Assembly (NCBI GenBank): GCA_000471925.1
Contig: CP006668.1
Location: forward strand, 2,232,001 to 2,296,000
Source of the DNA: Ralstonia pickettii DTP0602
GTDB lineage: Bacteria; Pseudomonadota; Gammaproteobacteria; Burkholderiales; Burkholderiaceae
DNA length: 64,000 nt
Direction: 5' to 3'
The notes under the pieces are model-generated. The model saw nothing but the letters and a program-made list of their open reading frames with translations, was not told the origin of the DNA and ran no database searches. Of this stretch, positions 28,611-39,487 are shown piece by piece (position 1 is the first letter of the stretch; every line of letters starts with the position of its first letter). The position numbers and the translations under genes are program-made.

Positions 28611-29522
28611 TCAGCGATAGCCGGTGGTGTCGGCAGGCTTGCCCGCGTCCTGCACTTCCGGCACATAGCGCCAGGCATCCGGCTGGCTGCCGTCGGCATC
28701 GGTAAAACCATACACGCGCGCCAGTTGTCCGCTGGACAGCGACTGGCCATTCCAGCGCGCCACGTCCGGGTCTTGCGCCAGCGCGGCCACGGCGCGGCCG
28801 ACGAATAGCGGGCTTTCCGAGATTGCGAAGTGTGGCTGGATCCGGGTGGCGTCGCGCCAGTTGGCTTCGGTCACGCGATAGGCGTCGAGCATCGCCTCCG
28901 AGCGCAGCCAGCCCGGGCTCAGGCTCACCGCCGTGCCACCGTGCGGCGCGAGCTCATGCGCCAGGGCAAACGCCATGCGGCCCACCGCCGCCTTGGCCAG
29001 GTCGTAGAAGAAGGACACGCGGTAGTTGTGCGCGTTGTATTCGGCGGTGCCGTCGGTGACTTCGACCACCAGCCCGCCGCGCGTTTCGATCAGCAGCGGC
29101 AGCGCGCAGTGGCTGGTGATAACGTGGGTATCCACGCCGAGCCGCAGCGTGCGCAGCCCATAGTCCAGGTCGGACTCCCACACGGTCTTGTTCCACTCCA
29201 TCCTGGTCGCGCCCCAGATATCGTTGACCAGGATATCGAGCCGCCCCTGCTCGCGCCGGATGCGTTCGACCAGTGCCTGCACCTCGGCCGGCACCAGGTG
29301 ATCGACCCGCACGGCGATGCCGCGCCCGCCGGCGTCATCGACCATTTCCGCGGTTTCCTCGATTGTCTCCGGCCGGTTCATCTCAGAACGCGCGGCACGC
29401 GTGGTACGCCCCGTCACGTAGACCGCCGCCCCGCCTTCGCCTAGCGCAACGGCAATGCCGCGTCCCGCCCCGCGGGTGGCGCCGGCAACCAGCGCAACCT
29501 TGCCTGCCAGTGGCTTGTCCAT
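28611..29522 (-). CDS. Short-chain dehydrogenase/reductase
   Basis: This 303-residue enzyme has the NAD(P)-binding motif GATRGAGRGIA near residue 14 and an active-site Tyr-x3-Lys in FFYDLAKAAV. A long insertion after the cofactor domain and the segment LSPGWLRSEAMLD are typical of a subgroup of larger SDRs. The substrate is unknown. The ATG at 29522 has GGAAGGAG upstream. Its downstream neighbour is the phasin gene in the opposite direction. Confidence 0.85.
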   Translation of the reverse strand: MDKPLAGKVALVAGATRGAGRGIAVALGEGGAAVYVTGRTTRAARSEMNRPETIEETAEMVDDAGGRGIAVRVDHLVPAEVQALVERIRREQGRLDILVNDIWGATRMEWNKTVWESDLDYGLRTLRLGVDTHVITSHCALPLLIETRGGLVVEVTDGTAEYNAHNYRVSFFYDLAKAAVGRMAFALAHELAPHGGTAVSLSPGWLRSEAMLDAYRVTEANWRDATRIQPHFAISESPLFVGRAVAALAQDPDVARWNGQSLSSGQLARVYGFTDADGSQPDAWRYVPEVQDAGKPADTTGYR

Positions 29523-29604
29523 GCCGCGCTCCTTCCGGGTGGATGGACGGCTATTGTGGCAAGTTCCGGGGCGGTGCGCCATGCCTTGCGCCAGCGCCGC
29601 GGCG

Positions 29605-29793
29605 CTACCGCCGCAGGCTCAGCACGATCACCCAGGCCGCCACCAGCGCGATGCCCAGCCACTCGCGTGGCGCGGGCCGCTCGCCCAGGAACAGAACCGC
29701 GAACACCGCCACCAGCACCGGGCTGAACGTGTCGACCGGCGCCACCTTCGACGCGTCACCGATCTGCAGCGCGCGGAAGTAGCACACCCACAA
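29605..29793 (-). pseudogene. C-terminal remnant of an EamA/DMT-family transporter
   Basis: The frame encodes about 62 residues (WVCYFRALQIGDASKVAPVD through REWLGIALVAAWVIVLSL) that match only the second half of single-domain EamA transporters of about 140 residues. In the same frame a TGA lies just upstream at 29803-29805, and no N-terminal half is found nearby. Two membrane helices remain. It is therefore a truncated, probably nonfunctional relic. Confidence 0.75.
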
Positions 29794-29952
29794 GGCGCGA
29801 ATTCACAGGAATGGCCATCGCTGCGACCCCTGTCCTCGCCGTTAGCCTGCCGCACATTGACAGCAAGATCCTGAAAGGTTCAGGCCTTGCCGGATGACGC
29901 CGCCGGCGCGAACTCAGCCCCGACCGATCGCGCTACGCCGTCGGTATTGCAC

Positions 29953-29973
29953 CGGCCGGCGTTGCGCCGGCCG
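29953..29973. terminator. Hairpin downstream of gdhA
   Basis: CGGCCGGCG (29953-29961) pairs perfectly with CGCCGGCCG (29965-29973) around a 3 nt loop, 7 bp past the gdhA stop. No T-run follows on the minus strand, so it may protect the 3' end or be a weak terminator. Confidence 0.5.
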
Positions 29974-29979
29974 TTTGGC

Positions 29980-31323
29980 TCAGATCACGCCCTGCGCCAG
30001 CATCGCGTCCGCCACCTTGACGAAGCCCGCGATATTCGCGCCTTCGACATAGTTGATGTAGCCATCCGCCTTCTGCCCGTGGTGGATGCAGTTCTGGTGG
30101 ATGTCCTTCATGATCGCGTGCAGCTTCTCGTCGACCTCGGCGTGGTGCCAGGACAGGCGCATCGCGTTCTGCGACATCTCCAGGCCGGACGTAGCAACGC
30201 CGCCGGCGTTGCTGGCCTTGCCCGGTGCATAGAGGATCTTCGCATCGACAAATCGGTCCACCGCTTCCAGCGTCGACGGCATGTTGGCGCCCTCCGCCAC
30301 GCAGATCACGCCATTGCCGAGCAGCGTTTCGGCGTCATTGCCGTCCACCTCGTTCTGCGTCGCGCACGGCAGCGCCACGTCCGCCGGCACGTGCCACGGG
30401 GTACGGCCGGCTTGGAAGGTCATGCCGTGGCGGGCAGCGAAGTCCGACAGGCGGCCGCGCTCTTCGTTCTTGAAGGCCATCACTTCTGCCAGTTGCTCGC
30501 TGGTCATGCCCTCCGGGTAGTGCAGTACGCCGCCCGAGTCGGACAGTGTCAGCACCGTCGCGCCCAGTTCGATCGCCTTCTCGGCCGCGTACTGCGCCAC
30601 GTTGCCCGAGCCGGAGATCAGCACGCGCAGGCCGTCAAAGGCACGGCCGCGCTTGTGCAGCATTTCCTGGGCGAAGTAGACCGTGCCGTAGCCGGTGGCT
30701 TCCGGGCGCATCAGGCTGCCGCCATAGGCCAGGCCCTTGCCGGTGAAGACGCAGGCAGACTGGTTGGACAGCTTCTTCATCATGCCGGCCATGAAGCCGA
30801 CTTCACGCGCGCCCACGCCGATATCGCCGGCCGGGATATCGGTGTCCGGGCCCAGGTGGCGGTACAGCTCGGTCACCAGCGCCTGGCAGAAGCGCATCAC
30901 CTCGCCGTCGGACTTGCCCTTGGGATCGAAGTCGGAGCCGCCCTTGCCACCGCCCATCGGCAGCGTGGTCAGCGCGTTCTTGAAGGTCTGCTCGAAGCCC
31001 AGGAACTTCAGCACCGACAGGTTCACCGTCGGGTGGAAGCGCATGCCGCCCTTGAACGGGCCGATTGCGGAGCTGTGCTGCACGCGGAAGGCGCGGTTGA
31101 CCTGCACGCGGTTCTGGTCGTCGGTCCAGGACACGCGGAACTGGATCACGCGCTCGGGCTCCACCAGCCGCTCGAGCAGGGCCTGGTCGGCATAGCGCGG
31201 ATTGCGCTCGACGAACGGCCAGAGCGTCATCATCACTTCCTTCACGGCCTGGAGGAATTCAGGTTGATTGGGGTCGCGGCGGGCAACCCCCGCCAGGAAT
31301 GCGTCAAGGGAGGGAGAACTCAC
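29980..31323 (-). CDS. gdhA: NAD(P)-dependent glutamate dehydrogenase
   Basis: This 447-residue enzyme interconverts 2-oxoglutarate plus ammonia and glutamate. The length and the motifs KGGMRFHP, LPMGGGKGGSDFDPKGKSD with the catalytic lysine, and SGSGNVAQYAAEK in the cofactor domain are those of the hexameric NADP-type GdhA. A GTG at 31323 is chosen because the family N-terminus starts at SSPSLDAFLAGV; the open frame extends upstream but that part has no family similarity. The ribosome site is weak. Confidence 0.95.
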   Translation of the reverse strand: MSSPSLDAFLAGVARRDPNQPEFLQAVKEVMMTLWPFVERNPRYADQALLERLVEPERVIQFRVSWTDDQNRVQVNRAFRVQHSSAIGPFKGGMRFHPTVNLSVLKFLGFEQTFKNALTTLPMGGGKGGSDFDPKGKSDGEVMRFCQALVTELYRHLGPDTDIPAGDIGVGAREVGFMAGMMKKLSNQSACVFTGKGLAYGGSLMRPEATGYGTVYFAQEMLHKRGRAFDGLRVLISGSGNVAQYAAEKAIELGATVLTLSDSGGVLHYPEGMTSEQLAEVMAFKNEERGRLSDFAARHGMTFQAGRTPWHVPADVALPCATQNEVDGNDAETLLGNGVICVAEGANMPSTLEAVDRFVDAKILYAPGKASNAGGVATSGLEMSQNAMRLSWHHAEVDEKLHAIMKDIHQNCIHHGQKADGYINYVEGANIAGFVKVADAMLAQGVI

Positions 31324-31604
31324 GGTTGTCTCTGCTGTGCTGGGTACTGTGGCTGGATCCGGCCGCCTTGCCGGTCGATGCCGGTCTCTTGTGCCGTTTG
31401 GCGTTGCGCCGATGGAAGGTGGGTGGCCTCCGGTTGTCCATACATTCACGGCGCACCGTGCCTGTCGGACAACATGAAACTGTAGCACCAGCATGGGGCA
31501 TGTGACAGTCAAAACACCTGTGACAGCGGCGAGAAAGCCGCATTCTGGTGCAGACGTTGGGGATTTCCGTGCGATCAGCGGACAGCCCAACGCGCCGTGG
31601 CAAT
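31324..31604. other. Intergenic region upstream of gdhA
   Basis: The 281 bp between gdhA and the DeoR remnant hold the gdhA promoter side. No gene, tRNA or terminator was recognised. The longer open frame extending gdhA upstream through this region is not supported by family similarity. Confidence 0.4.
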
Positions 31605-31897
31605 TCAGGCAATCAGCAGCTTAGTACCGCATTCCTTCAGCGCCGCTCCCAGCTCCGGCTCCGGCGCCATGTCCGTGATCAGCCAGGCAGCCTGGTCGAA
31701 ATGCTTGATGGTCACACCTGTATTGCGCCCGAACTTGGTATGGTCGGCCACCACGCAGGGCACGTCGGAGGCCAGCAGCATGCGGCTGCGCAGTTCGGCC
31801 GCGGCGCGCGAGAAGTCGCAGATCTCGCCGCGCGGCGTGACGCCGCCGATGCCGATAAAGGCGAAATCGGTGTGGTAGCGGGACAACTGTATTCCGC
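31605..31897 (-). pseudogene. 3' remnant of a DeoR-family regulator gene
   Basis: About 95 residues match the C-terminal effector domain of DeoR-type repressors: [37 protein letters not shown] and [11 protein letters not shown] are conserved family segments. The N-terminal helix-turn-helix and half of the sensor are missing; the frame meets a stop at 31902-31904. The missing part was replaced by a fragment of an aldehyde dehydrogenase gene in another frame, which suggests a deletion joined the two. Confidence 0.8.
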
Positions 31898-32535
31898 CTT
31901 GCTAGCGATGTACTTGCCGATCGCCACGCCGCCGGTGAAGGTCACCAGGTCCACCGACGGGTGCGTGATCCGCTCGTCGGCAATCTCGCGCGGGTCGCCG
32001 GTGACCACCTGGAACATCTGCGGCGGCAGGCCGGCCTCGTACAGCAGGTCGGCCAGGTAGTACGCCGACAGCGGCACCTTCTCCGAGGGCTTGAGCACCA
32101 TGCGCTTGTTGGTGGCGATCGACGGCGCGACCTTGTGCGCGACCTGGTTCATCGGGTGGTTGAACGGCGTGATGGCACAGATCACGCCCGGCAGCGGCTC
32201 GCGCTGCGTCATCACGCTGCGCTTCTTGCCGTGCGGCATCAGGTCGCACGAGAACATCTGGCCGTCGTCGCGCAGCGCCTCGGTCGCGGCAAAGCCCAGC
32301 ACGTCGGCGACGCGGCCGATCTCGTAAAGCGAGTCCTTCCTGGACAGGCCGGACTCGAGCGTGATCAGGTCCGAAGCTTCCTCGGAGCGCTCGCGCAGCA
32401 GCGCCGCGGCGCGGTTCAGGATGGCGGCGCACGATGCCGGGTCGTACGGCGCGCGCAGGTGCACGCGCACGGGCAGCGGCTCGTCGGCCACGTCGACGTG
32501 GTAGCGGCCGCCCTCGCGTCCCGGCCCAAGGCCTG
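31897..32535 (-). pseudogene. Remnant of a PhnY-like aldehyde dehydrogenase gene
   Basis: About 200 residues resemble phosphonoacetaldehyde/lactaldehyde-type aldehyde dehydrogenases: [53 protein letters not shown] and [20 protein letters not shown]. The similarity stops abruptly at about 31897, before the catalytic cysteine, and the N-terminal 50 or so residues are unclear. The C-terminal half is absent. The 3' boundary coincides with the DeoR fragment. Confidence 0.75.
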
Positions 32536-32544
32536 ACGAGCAAC

Positions 32545-32602
32545 TGTTCCATTCTGGAACACCTGCTGTCACGCGCTGGCACACCGCTGCTACCGCGTGA
32601 CA
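32545..32602. promoter_or_regulatory. Two palindromic activator sites upstream of the acoD promoter
   Basis: TGTTCC-attct-GGAACA (32545-32561) is a perfect palindrome. TGTCACGCG (32567-32575) and CGCGTGACA (32594-32602) are perfect arms with an 18 nt spacer. They lie about 77-135 bp before the sigma-54 motif, a normal distance for enhancer sites of an AcoR-type activator such as the one encoded at 35923-37887. Confidence 0.6.
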
Positions 32603-32676
32603 CATCCGGCGCGGGCGCAGGCACCCGCCACGGCGTTTTCCCCGGCTTTTCCGCCAGTTTTACGCCGGTTTCCGCT

Positions 32677-32693
32677 CCGGCACACCTCTTGCG
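32677..32693 (+). promoter_or_regulatory. Sigma-54 (-24/-12) promoter of acoD/exaC
   Basis: CCGGCACACCTCTTGCG contains GG (32679-32680) and GC (32691-32692) exactly 10 nt apart, and matches the TGGCAC-N5-TTGC consensus at nearly all positions. The acoD/exaC ATG is about 70 bp downstream. The presence of a sigma-54 activator gene nearby supports this. Confidence 0.8.
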
Positions 32694-32760
32694 ATCTGCC
32701 TGCCGTGCGCACGGCGCGAGGCCGTGACGACACCACACAGATCAACGAACGGAGCGAGAC

Positions 32761-34281
32761 ATGAATATGGCGGAAATCGCCCAGCTGGGCGTCAGCAACC
32801 CCTACAAGCAACAGTACGAGAACTTCATCGGCGGCGCCTGGGTGCCGCCCGCCGGTGGCGAGTACTTTGAGTCGATCACGCCGATCACAGGCAAGCCGTT
32901 CACGCGCGTGCCGCGCTCCAACCAGCAGGATGTCGATGCCGCGCTGGACGCCGCGCACGCCGCCAAGGCCGCCTGGGCGCGCACCTCCACCACCGAGCGC
33001 GCCAATATCCTGAACCGCATCGCCGACCGCATCGAGGCCAACCTGACGCTGCTGGCCGTGGCCGAGACCATCGACAACGGCAAGCCGGTGCGCGAGACCT
33101 GCGCCGCCGACCTGCCGCTGGCGGTCGACCACTTCCGCTACTTTGCCAGCTGCATCCGCTCGCAGGAAGGCGGCATCTCCGAGATCGATGCCGACACCGT
33201 GGCCTACCACTTCCATGAGCCGCTGGGCGTGGTCGGCCAGATCATCCCGTGGAACTTCCCGCTGCTGATGGCCACGTGGAAGCTGGCCCCGGCGCTGGCG
33301 GCCGGCAACTGCGTGGTGCTCAAGCCCGCCGAGCAGACCCCCGCCTCGATCCTGGTGCTGATGGAACTGATCGGCGACCTGCTGCCGCCGGGCGTGGTCA
33401 ACGTGATCAACGGCTTCGGGCTGGAAGCCGGCAAGCCGCTGGCATCGAGCCCGCGCATCAGCAAGGTGGCCTTCACCGGCGAGACCACCACCGGGCGCCT
33501 GATCATGCAATACGCCTCGCAGAACCTGATCCCGGTGACGCTGGAACTGGGCGGCAAGTCGCCGAACATCTTCTTCGAGGACGTGCTGGCCGCCGACGAC
33601 GCCTTCTTCGACAAGGCGCTGGAAGGCTTCGCCATGTTCGCGCTGAACCAGGGCGAGGTCTGCACCTGCCCGTCGCGCGCGCTGATCCAGGAATCGATCT
33701 ACGACCGCTTCATGGAGCGCGCGCTCAAGCGCGTGGCGGCGATCCGCCAGGGGCATCCGCTCGACAAGGGCACCATGATCGGCGCGCAGGCATCGGCCGA
33801 ACAACTCGAGAAGATCCTGTCGTACATCGACCTGGGACGCAAGGAAGGCGCGCAGTGCCTGACAGGCGGCGAGCGCAATGCGCTGGACGGCGACCTCGCC
33901 GGCGGCTACTACGTGAAGCCGACGGTATTCGCCGGCCACAACAAGATGCGCATCTTCCAGGAAGAGATCTTCGGGCCGGTGGTCTCGGTGACGACCTTCA
34001 AGGACGAGGAAGAAGCCCTGGCGATCGCCAACGACACGCTCTACGGCCTGGGCGCAGGCGTGTGGACGCGTGACGGCGCGCGCGCATTCCGCATGGGGCG
34101 CGGCATCCAGGCTGGCCGCGTGTGGACCAACTGCTACCATGCCTATCCGGCGCATGCGGCGTTCGGGGGATACAAGCAGTCCGGCATCGGCCGTGAGAAC
34201 CATCGCATGATGCTCGATCACTACCAGCAAACCAAGAACCTGCTGGTGAGCTACAGCCCCAACGCTCTCGGATTTTTCTGA
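32761..34281 (+). CDS. acoD: Acetaldehyde dehydrogenase, AcoD/ExaC type
   Basis: This 506-residue NAD-dependent aldehyde dehydrogenase oxidises acetaldehyde to acetate during growth on ethanol or acetoin. Its length equals that of AcoD of Ralstonia eutropha as recalled. The cofactor segment [11 protein letters not shown], the general base in [11 protein letters not shown] and the catalytic cysteine in [11 protein letters not shown] are intact. It lies behind a sigma-54 promoter and is followed by adhP and a DUF779 gene, a common ethanol-metabolism set. Confidence 0.93.
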   Translation: MNMAEIAQLGVSNPYKQQYENFIGGAWVPPAGGEYFESITPITGKPFTRVPRSNQQDVDAALDAAHAAKAAWARTSTTERANILNRIADRIEANLTLLAVAETIDNGKPVRETCAADLPLAVDHFRYFASCIRSQEGGISEIDADTVAYHFHEPLGVVGQIIPWNFPLLMATWKLAPALAAGNCVVLKPAEQTPASILVLMELIGDLLPPGVVNVINGFGLEAGKPLASSPRISKVAFTGETTTGRLIMQYASQNLIPVTLELGGKSPNIFFEDVLAADDAFFDKALEGFAMFALNQGEVCTCPSRALIQESIYDRFMERALKRVAAIRQGHPLDKGTMIGAQASAEQLEKILSYIDLGRKEGAQCLTGGERNALDGDLAGGYYVKPTVFAGHNKMRIFQEEIFGPVVSVTTFKDEEEALAIANDTLYGLGAGVWTRDGARAFRMGRGIQAGRVWTNCYHAYPAHAAFGGYKQSGIGRENHRMMLDHYQQTKNLLVSYSPNALGFF

Positions 34282-34315
34282 CGATGCGCAAGGCACGCTG
34301 CCATGTGCGTGCCAT

Positions 34316-34354
34316 GATCGGATTGAGCCCCGCGGGCGCGGGGCCAACCCGATC
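34316..34354. other. Two-level hairpin between acoD and adhP
   Basis: An inner stem GCCCCGCG (34327-34334) / CGCGGGGC (34337-34344) is enclosed by an outer pairing of GATCGG with CCGATC. No T-run follows, so it is more likely an mRNA processing or stability element than a terminator. Confidence 0.5.
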
Positions 34355-34377
34355 AGGGAGTCATTCAAGGAGTCGAG

Positions 34378-35406
34378 ATGCCTGCCATGATGAAAGCTGC
34401 AGTGGTGCGAGAGTTCGGCGCGCCGCTGACGATCGATGAAGTTCCTGTTCCGCAACCCGGTCCCGGCCAGATCCAGGTGAAGATTGAGGCCTCCGGTGTC
34501 TGCCACACCGACCTGCACGCCGCCGACGGCGACTGGCCGGTCAAACCCACGCTGCCCTTTATCCCCGGCCATGAAGGCGTGGGCTTTGTCTCTGCCGTCG
34601 GCAGCGGCGTCACCCGCGTGAAGGAAGGCGACCGCGTCGGCGTGCCCTGGCTGTACAGTGCCTGCGGCTATTGCGAGCACTGCCTGCAGGGCTGGGAGAC
34701 GCTGTGCGAGAAGCAGCAGAACACCGGTTATTCCGTCAACGGCGGCTACGGTGAATATGTCGTTGCCGATCCCAACTACGTGGGCCTGCTGCCCGACAAG
34801 ATCGGCTTTGTCGAGATCGCGCCGATCCTGTGCGCGGGCGTCACGGTCTACAAGGGCCTGAAGGTCACCGATACGCGGCCGGGCCAGTGGGTGGTGATCT
34901 CCGGCATCGGCGGCCTGGGCCACGTGGCTGTGCAGTATGCGCGGGCGATGGGGCTGCGCGTGGCCGCGGTGGACATCGATGACGAGAAGCTCGCACTCGC
35001 AAGCCGGCTCGGCGCGGAGGCGACCGTCAACGCGCGCACTACCGATCCTGCCGCGTGGCTGCAGAAAGAGATCGGCGGCGCACATGGCGTGCTGGTGACC
35101 GCGGTGTCGCCGATCGCGTTCTCGCAGGCCATCGGCATGGTGCGCCGCGGCGGCACGATCGCGCTCAACGGCCTGCCGCCGGGCGAGTTCGCCACGCCGA
35201 TCTTCGACGTGGTGCTCAAGGGCATCACCATCCGCGGCTCCATCGTCGGCACGCGCAGCGATCTGCAGGAGTCGCTGGACTTTGCCGCGCATGGCGACGT
35301 CAAGGCCACGGTGTCGACCGCGAAACTCGACGATATCAACGATGTGCTCGGGCGACTGCGCGAGGGCAAGATCGAAGGGCGCGTGGTGCTGGACCTGGCC
35401 GCGTGA
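34378..35406 (+). CDS. adhP: Zinc-dependent alcohol dehydrogenase AdhP
   Basis: This 342-residue medium-chain enzyme oxidises ethanol and other primary alcohols with NAD. The catalytic zinc ligands are in [10 protein letters not shown] and PGHEGVG; the structural zinc cysteines are in [15 protein letters not shown]; the Rossmann motif is [13 protein letters not shown]. It is cotranscribed with the upstream aldehyde dehydrogenase, 96 nt away with a hairpin in between. ATG at 34378 has GGAG in reach. Confidence 0.95.
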   Translation: MPAMMKAAVVREFGAPLTIDEVPVPQPGPGQIQVKIEASGVCHTDLHAADGDWPVKPTLPFIPGHEGVGFVSAVGSGVTRVKEGDRVGVPWLYSACGYCEHCLQGWETLCEKQQNTGYSVNGGYGEYVVADPNYVGLLPDKIGFVEIAPILCAGVTVYKGLKVTDTRPGQWVVISGIGGLGHVAVQYARAMGLRVAAVDIDDEKLALASRLGAEATVNARTTDPAAWLQKEIGGAHGVLVTAVSPIAFSQAIGMVRRGGTIALNGLPPGEFATPIFDVVLKGITIRGSIVGTRSDLQESLDFAAHGDVKATVSTAKLDDINDVLGRLREGKIEGRVVLDLAA

Positions 35407-35420
35407 GCGGGAGACAGGCC

Positions 35421-35822
35421 ATGCCGTCATTCGTTCCTGGTTCGGCCGATGCGCCTGTTGCGCGCGTCGTTGCGACGCCCGCCGCGCTCGCGCTGGTCGC
35501 GCAACTGCGCGCGCGGCATGGCCCGCTGATGTTCCACCAGTCCGGCGGCTGCTGCGACGGCAGTGCGCCGATGTGCTACCCGGCCGGCGAACTGCTGGTG
35601 GGGCAGGCTGATGTGTGCCTGGGCGAGATCGGCGGCGCGCCGTTCTATATGACGCGCGCGCAGTTCGAGTACTGGCAGCACACGCGGCTGGTGATAGACG
35701 TGGTGCCGGGGGCGGGTGGGATGTTTTCGCTGGAGGGGCCGACTGGGCTGCGGTTTCTGACGCGGTCGGAGTTGTTCAGTGATGAGGAGGCGGCTTGGCT
35801 GGCTGCGCAGGCGGGGTTGTGA
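35421..35822 (+). CDS. DUF779 protein associated with acetaldehyde dehydrogenase
   Basis: This 133-residue protein belongs to DUF779, small proteins regularly found next to AcoD/ExaC-type genes; their job is not known. The family core with paired cysteines, FHQSGGCCDGSAPMCYPAGEL, is present and could bind a metal. The ATG at 35421 follows GGGAG and lies 14 nt past adhP, so it is the third gene of the operon. Confidence 0.9.
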   Translation: MPSFVPGSADAPVARVVATPAALALVAQLRARHGPLMFHQSGGCCDGSAPMCYPAGELLVGQADVCLGEIGGAPFYMTRAQFEYWQHTRLVIDVVPGAGGMFSLEGPTGLRFLTRSELFSDEEAAWLAAQAGL

Positions 35823-35854
35823 GCTGCCTCACTGTTCGCGCTAGCCAACTGGGT

Positions 35855-35889
35855 GCTCCCTCTCCCGTTTGCGGGAGAGGGAGCAAACG
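35855..35889. repeat. REP-like palindrome copy 4
   Basis: GCTCCCTCTCCCG (35855-35867) and CGGGAGAGGGAGC (35872-35884) are perfect 13 bp arms with loop TTTG, followed by AAACGG. It lies between the convergent ends of the DUF779 gene and the AcoR-like gene. Confidence 0.85.
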
Positions 35890-35922
35890 GGAGATGAAAC
35901 GCGTCAGCGCTTGTGCAACGCC

Positions 35923-37887
<1,965 letters not shown>

Positions 37888-38068
37888 GACGGCGGGTCTC
37901 CTGTGCTGGCAGACGGCGCGCATCGCAAAAGGCTTAGCGGCCGCTGCCCTGCCGTCCCGTGTCGCGTACCGTGCAGGCGTGTGCTGCGGCAGGCCGGGCG
38001 GCTTTATCCGGCAACCATAGCACAGGGCGGGGCCCCTGTATCAGGCCCGGCGGCCCGGGCCCGCGCCA

Positions 38069-38311
38069 TCAGCGTTTTTCGTCGAGCAGGTCGTTCAGGA
38101 TCTCGTCGAACGTGGCCTGCGCGTCCTCCAGCGCCTGCAGGGCCGCATCGAAGGTCTGCAGTGCGAGCTTGGACGGCTTGCCGCTGCCCTGCGGCGGGTA
38201 GTGGGCCTGCAGGGCGGTGAATGCCACCTGGACCTGCCGCGTCGCCGCGACGACGCGTTCCATTGCCTGCGCCTCTTCGGCGCGGTACTGCTCGTGCTTC
38301 TGCTCGCTCAT
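38069..38311 (-). CDS. Small helical unknown protein
   Basis: This 80-residue acidic, helix-rich protein (start MSEQKHEQYRAEEAQAME, end DEILNDLLDEKR) has no membrane segment or cysteine. The ATG at 38311 follows GGAG with a 9 nt gap. Longer upstream frames lack a ribosome site. No family is recognised; the heptad-like spacing suggests a coiled coil. Confidence 0.6.
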   Translation of the reverse strand: MSEQKHEQYRAEEAQAMERVVAATRQVQVAFTALQAHYPPQGSGKPSKLALQTFDAALQALEDAQATFDEILNDLLDEKR

Positions 38312-38505
38312 GCTTGTCAGCTCCGTTTGCGCGTCGTTGGGTGTGGGGGGTGCGCGCGCCTGAATGAGGCATATCGTACAAGAACTGCGCCGGCTGGCTT
38401 GCGCTGCGGCCTCGCGCCTGACAAAAATGAGGTAGGCTGCGCGGCTAGGCGGCAAGGCCTGCGCCCCCGGGGCGCCACGCCAGGCCGCGACACCGTGGAC
38501 GAGCC

Positions 38506-39450
38506 ATGAAATTCCCCACCCGCCGCGCGCTGGCGGCAGCGCTGGTCACCGCCGGCGGCTTCGCCAGCTACTGGACCTACCTGACGCTCAACCAGGAACG
38601 GCTGTTGTTCGCCGTGCGCCGGCGCCCGCCGCGCGACCTGCCCGACGGCATCATCGGCTATTCGCACCGGATCCCCGGCGGCGTGGTGCGCGGCTACATC
38701 TACCAGGCGCCCGGCGACACCGTGCTCGACCTCTTGTTCTACCTGCCCGGCCGCGGAGAGGATGTGCTCGAAACGCTGCAATACGCGCGTTGGCTGCCGG
38801 CCGGCATGGGCTTCGCCACCTACGACTACCGCGGCCTGGGTCATTCCGACGGCCGCCCGTCCGAGGCCGCCGCGGTGGCTGATGCCAGCCAGTTCCTGCT
38901 GCACGTGCGACGTGTCTTTCCCGACACCCGCGTGCATGTGGTGGGCCGCAGCCTTGGCACCGGTGTCGCGATCCAGCTGGCGGACCTGCAGGATTTCGAG
39001 AGCCTGCAGTTGGTCACGCCCTACGACTCGCTGCTGGAGCTGGTGGGCAAGCGTTTCCCACTGGTGCCGCTGCGCCAGCTGATGCGTCACCATTTCGATT
39101 CGATCTCGCACTGCAAGAAGGTCGTGCAGAGCACCAAGGTGCTGCTGGCCGAGACCGACGAGGTGGTACCACACGAGTGCTCCGAGCGCCTGATGGCCGC
39201 ATGGCCCGGACCGGTGGCGCTGCAGACCATGCCAGGCACGGATCACTTCACCATCATCGAACGCGAGGAAACCTGGCTGGCGTTGTGCGAATTCGCGCAG
39301 CAAAACAGCGAGGCCCGCTTGCGCGTCGGGGCGGCGCAGCCCGAGGAAGCGCCGGCATTACCGGCATTACCGGCATTACCCCCAGCACCGGCAGCACCGG
39401 CCGAACACGACGAGGACGGCTGCCCGCTGCCGCTGGCCGCGTCCCGATAA
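38506..39450 (+). CDS. Alpha/beta-hydrolase-fold protein with N-terminal anchor
   Basis: This 314-residue protein begins with a hydrophobic segment (about residues 8-28) that may anchor it in the membrane. The hydrolase domain has the nucleophile elbow VGRSLGTG and a late histidine in GTDHFTII. It ends with a low-complexity Pro/Ala tail encoded by a 9 bp tandem repeat near 39351. The substrate is unknown. It precedes a PBP1A gene by 37 nt, so a cell-envelope role is possible. Confidence 0.8.
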   Translation: MKFPTRRALAAALVTAGGFASYWTYLTLNQERLLFAVRRRPPRDLPDGIIGYSHRIPGGVVRGYIYQAPGDTVLDLLFYLPGRGEDVLETLQYARWLPAGMGFATYDYRGLGHSDGRPSEAAAVADASQFLLHVRRVFPDTRVHVVGRSLGTGVAIQLADLQDFESLQLVTPYDSLLELVGKRFPLVPLRQLMRHHFDSISHCKKVVQSTKVLLAETDEVVPHECSERLMAAWPGPVALQTMPGTDHFTIIEREETWLALCEFAQQNSEARLRVGAAQPEEAPALPALPALPPAPAAPAEHDEDGCPLPLAASR

Positions 39451-39487
39451 CCGCTACGACGGCACGGCCAGCGGGTAGAATGCGCGC

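Noticed and set aside
32590..35430. 946-residue minus-strand open frame opposite acoD and adhP
   Set aside because: Shadow of the third codon positions of two well-conserved plus-strand genes; composition is not protein-like.
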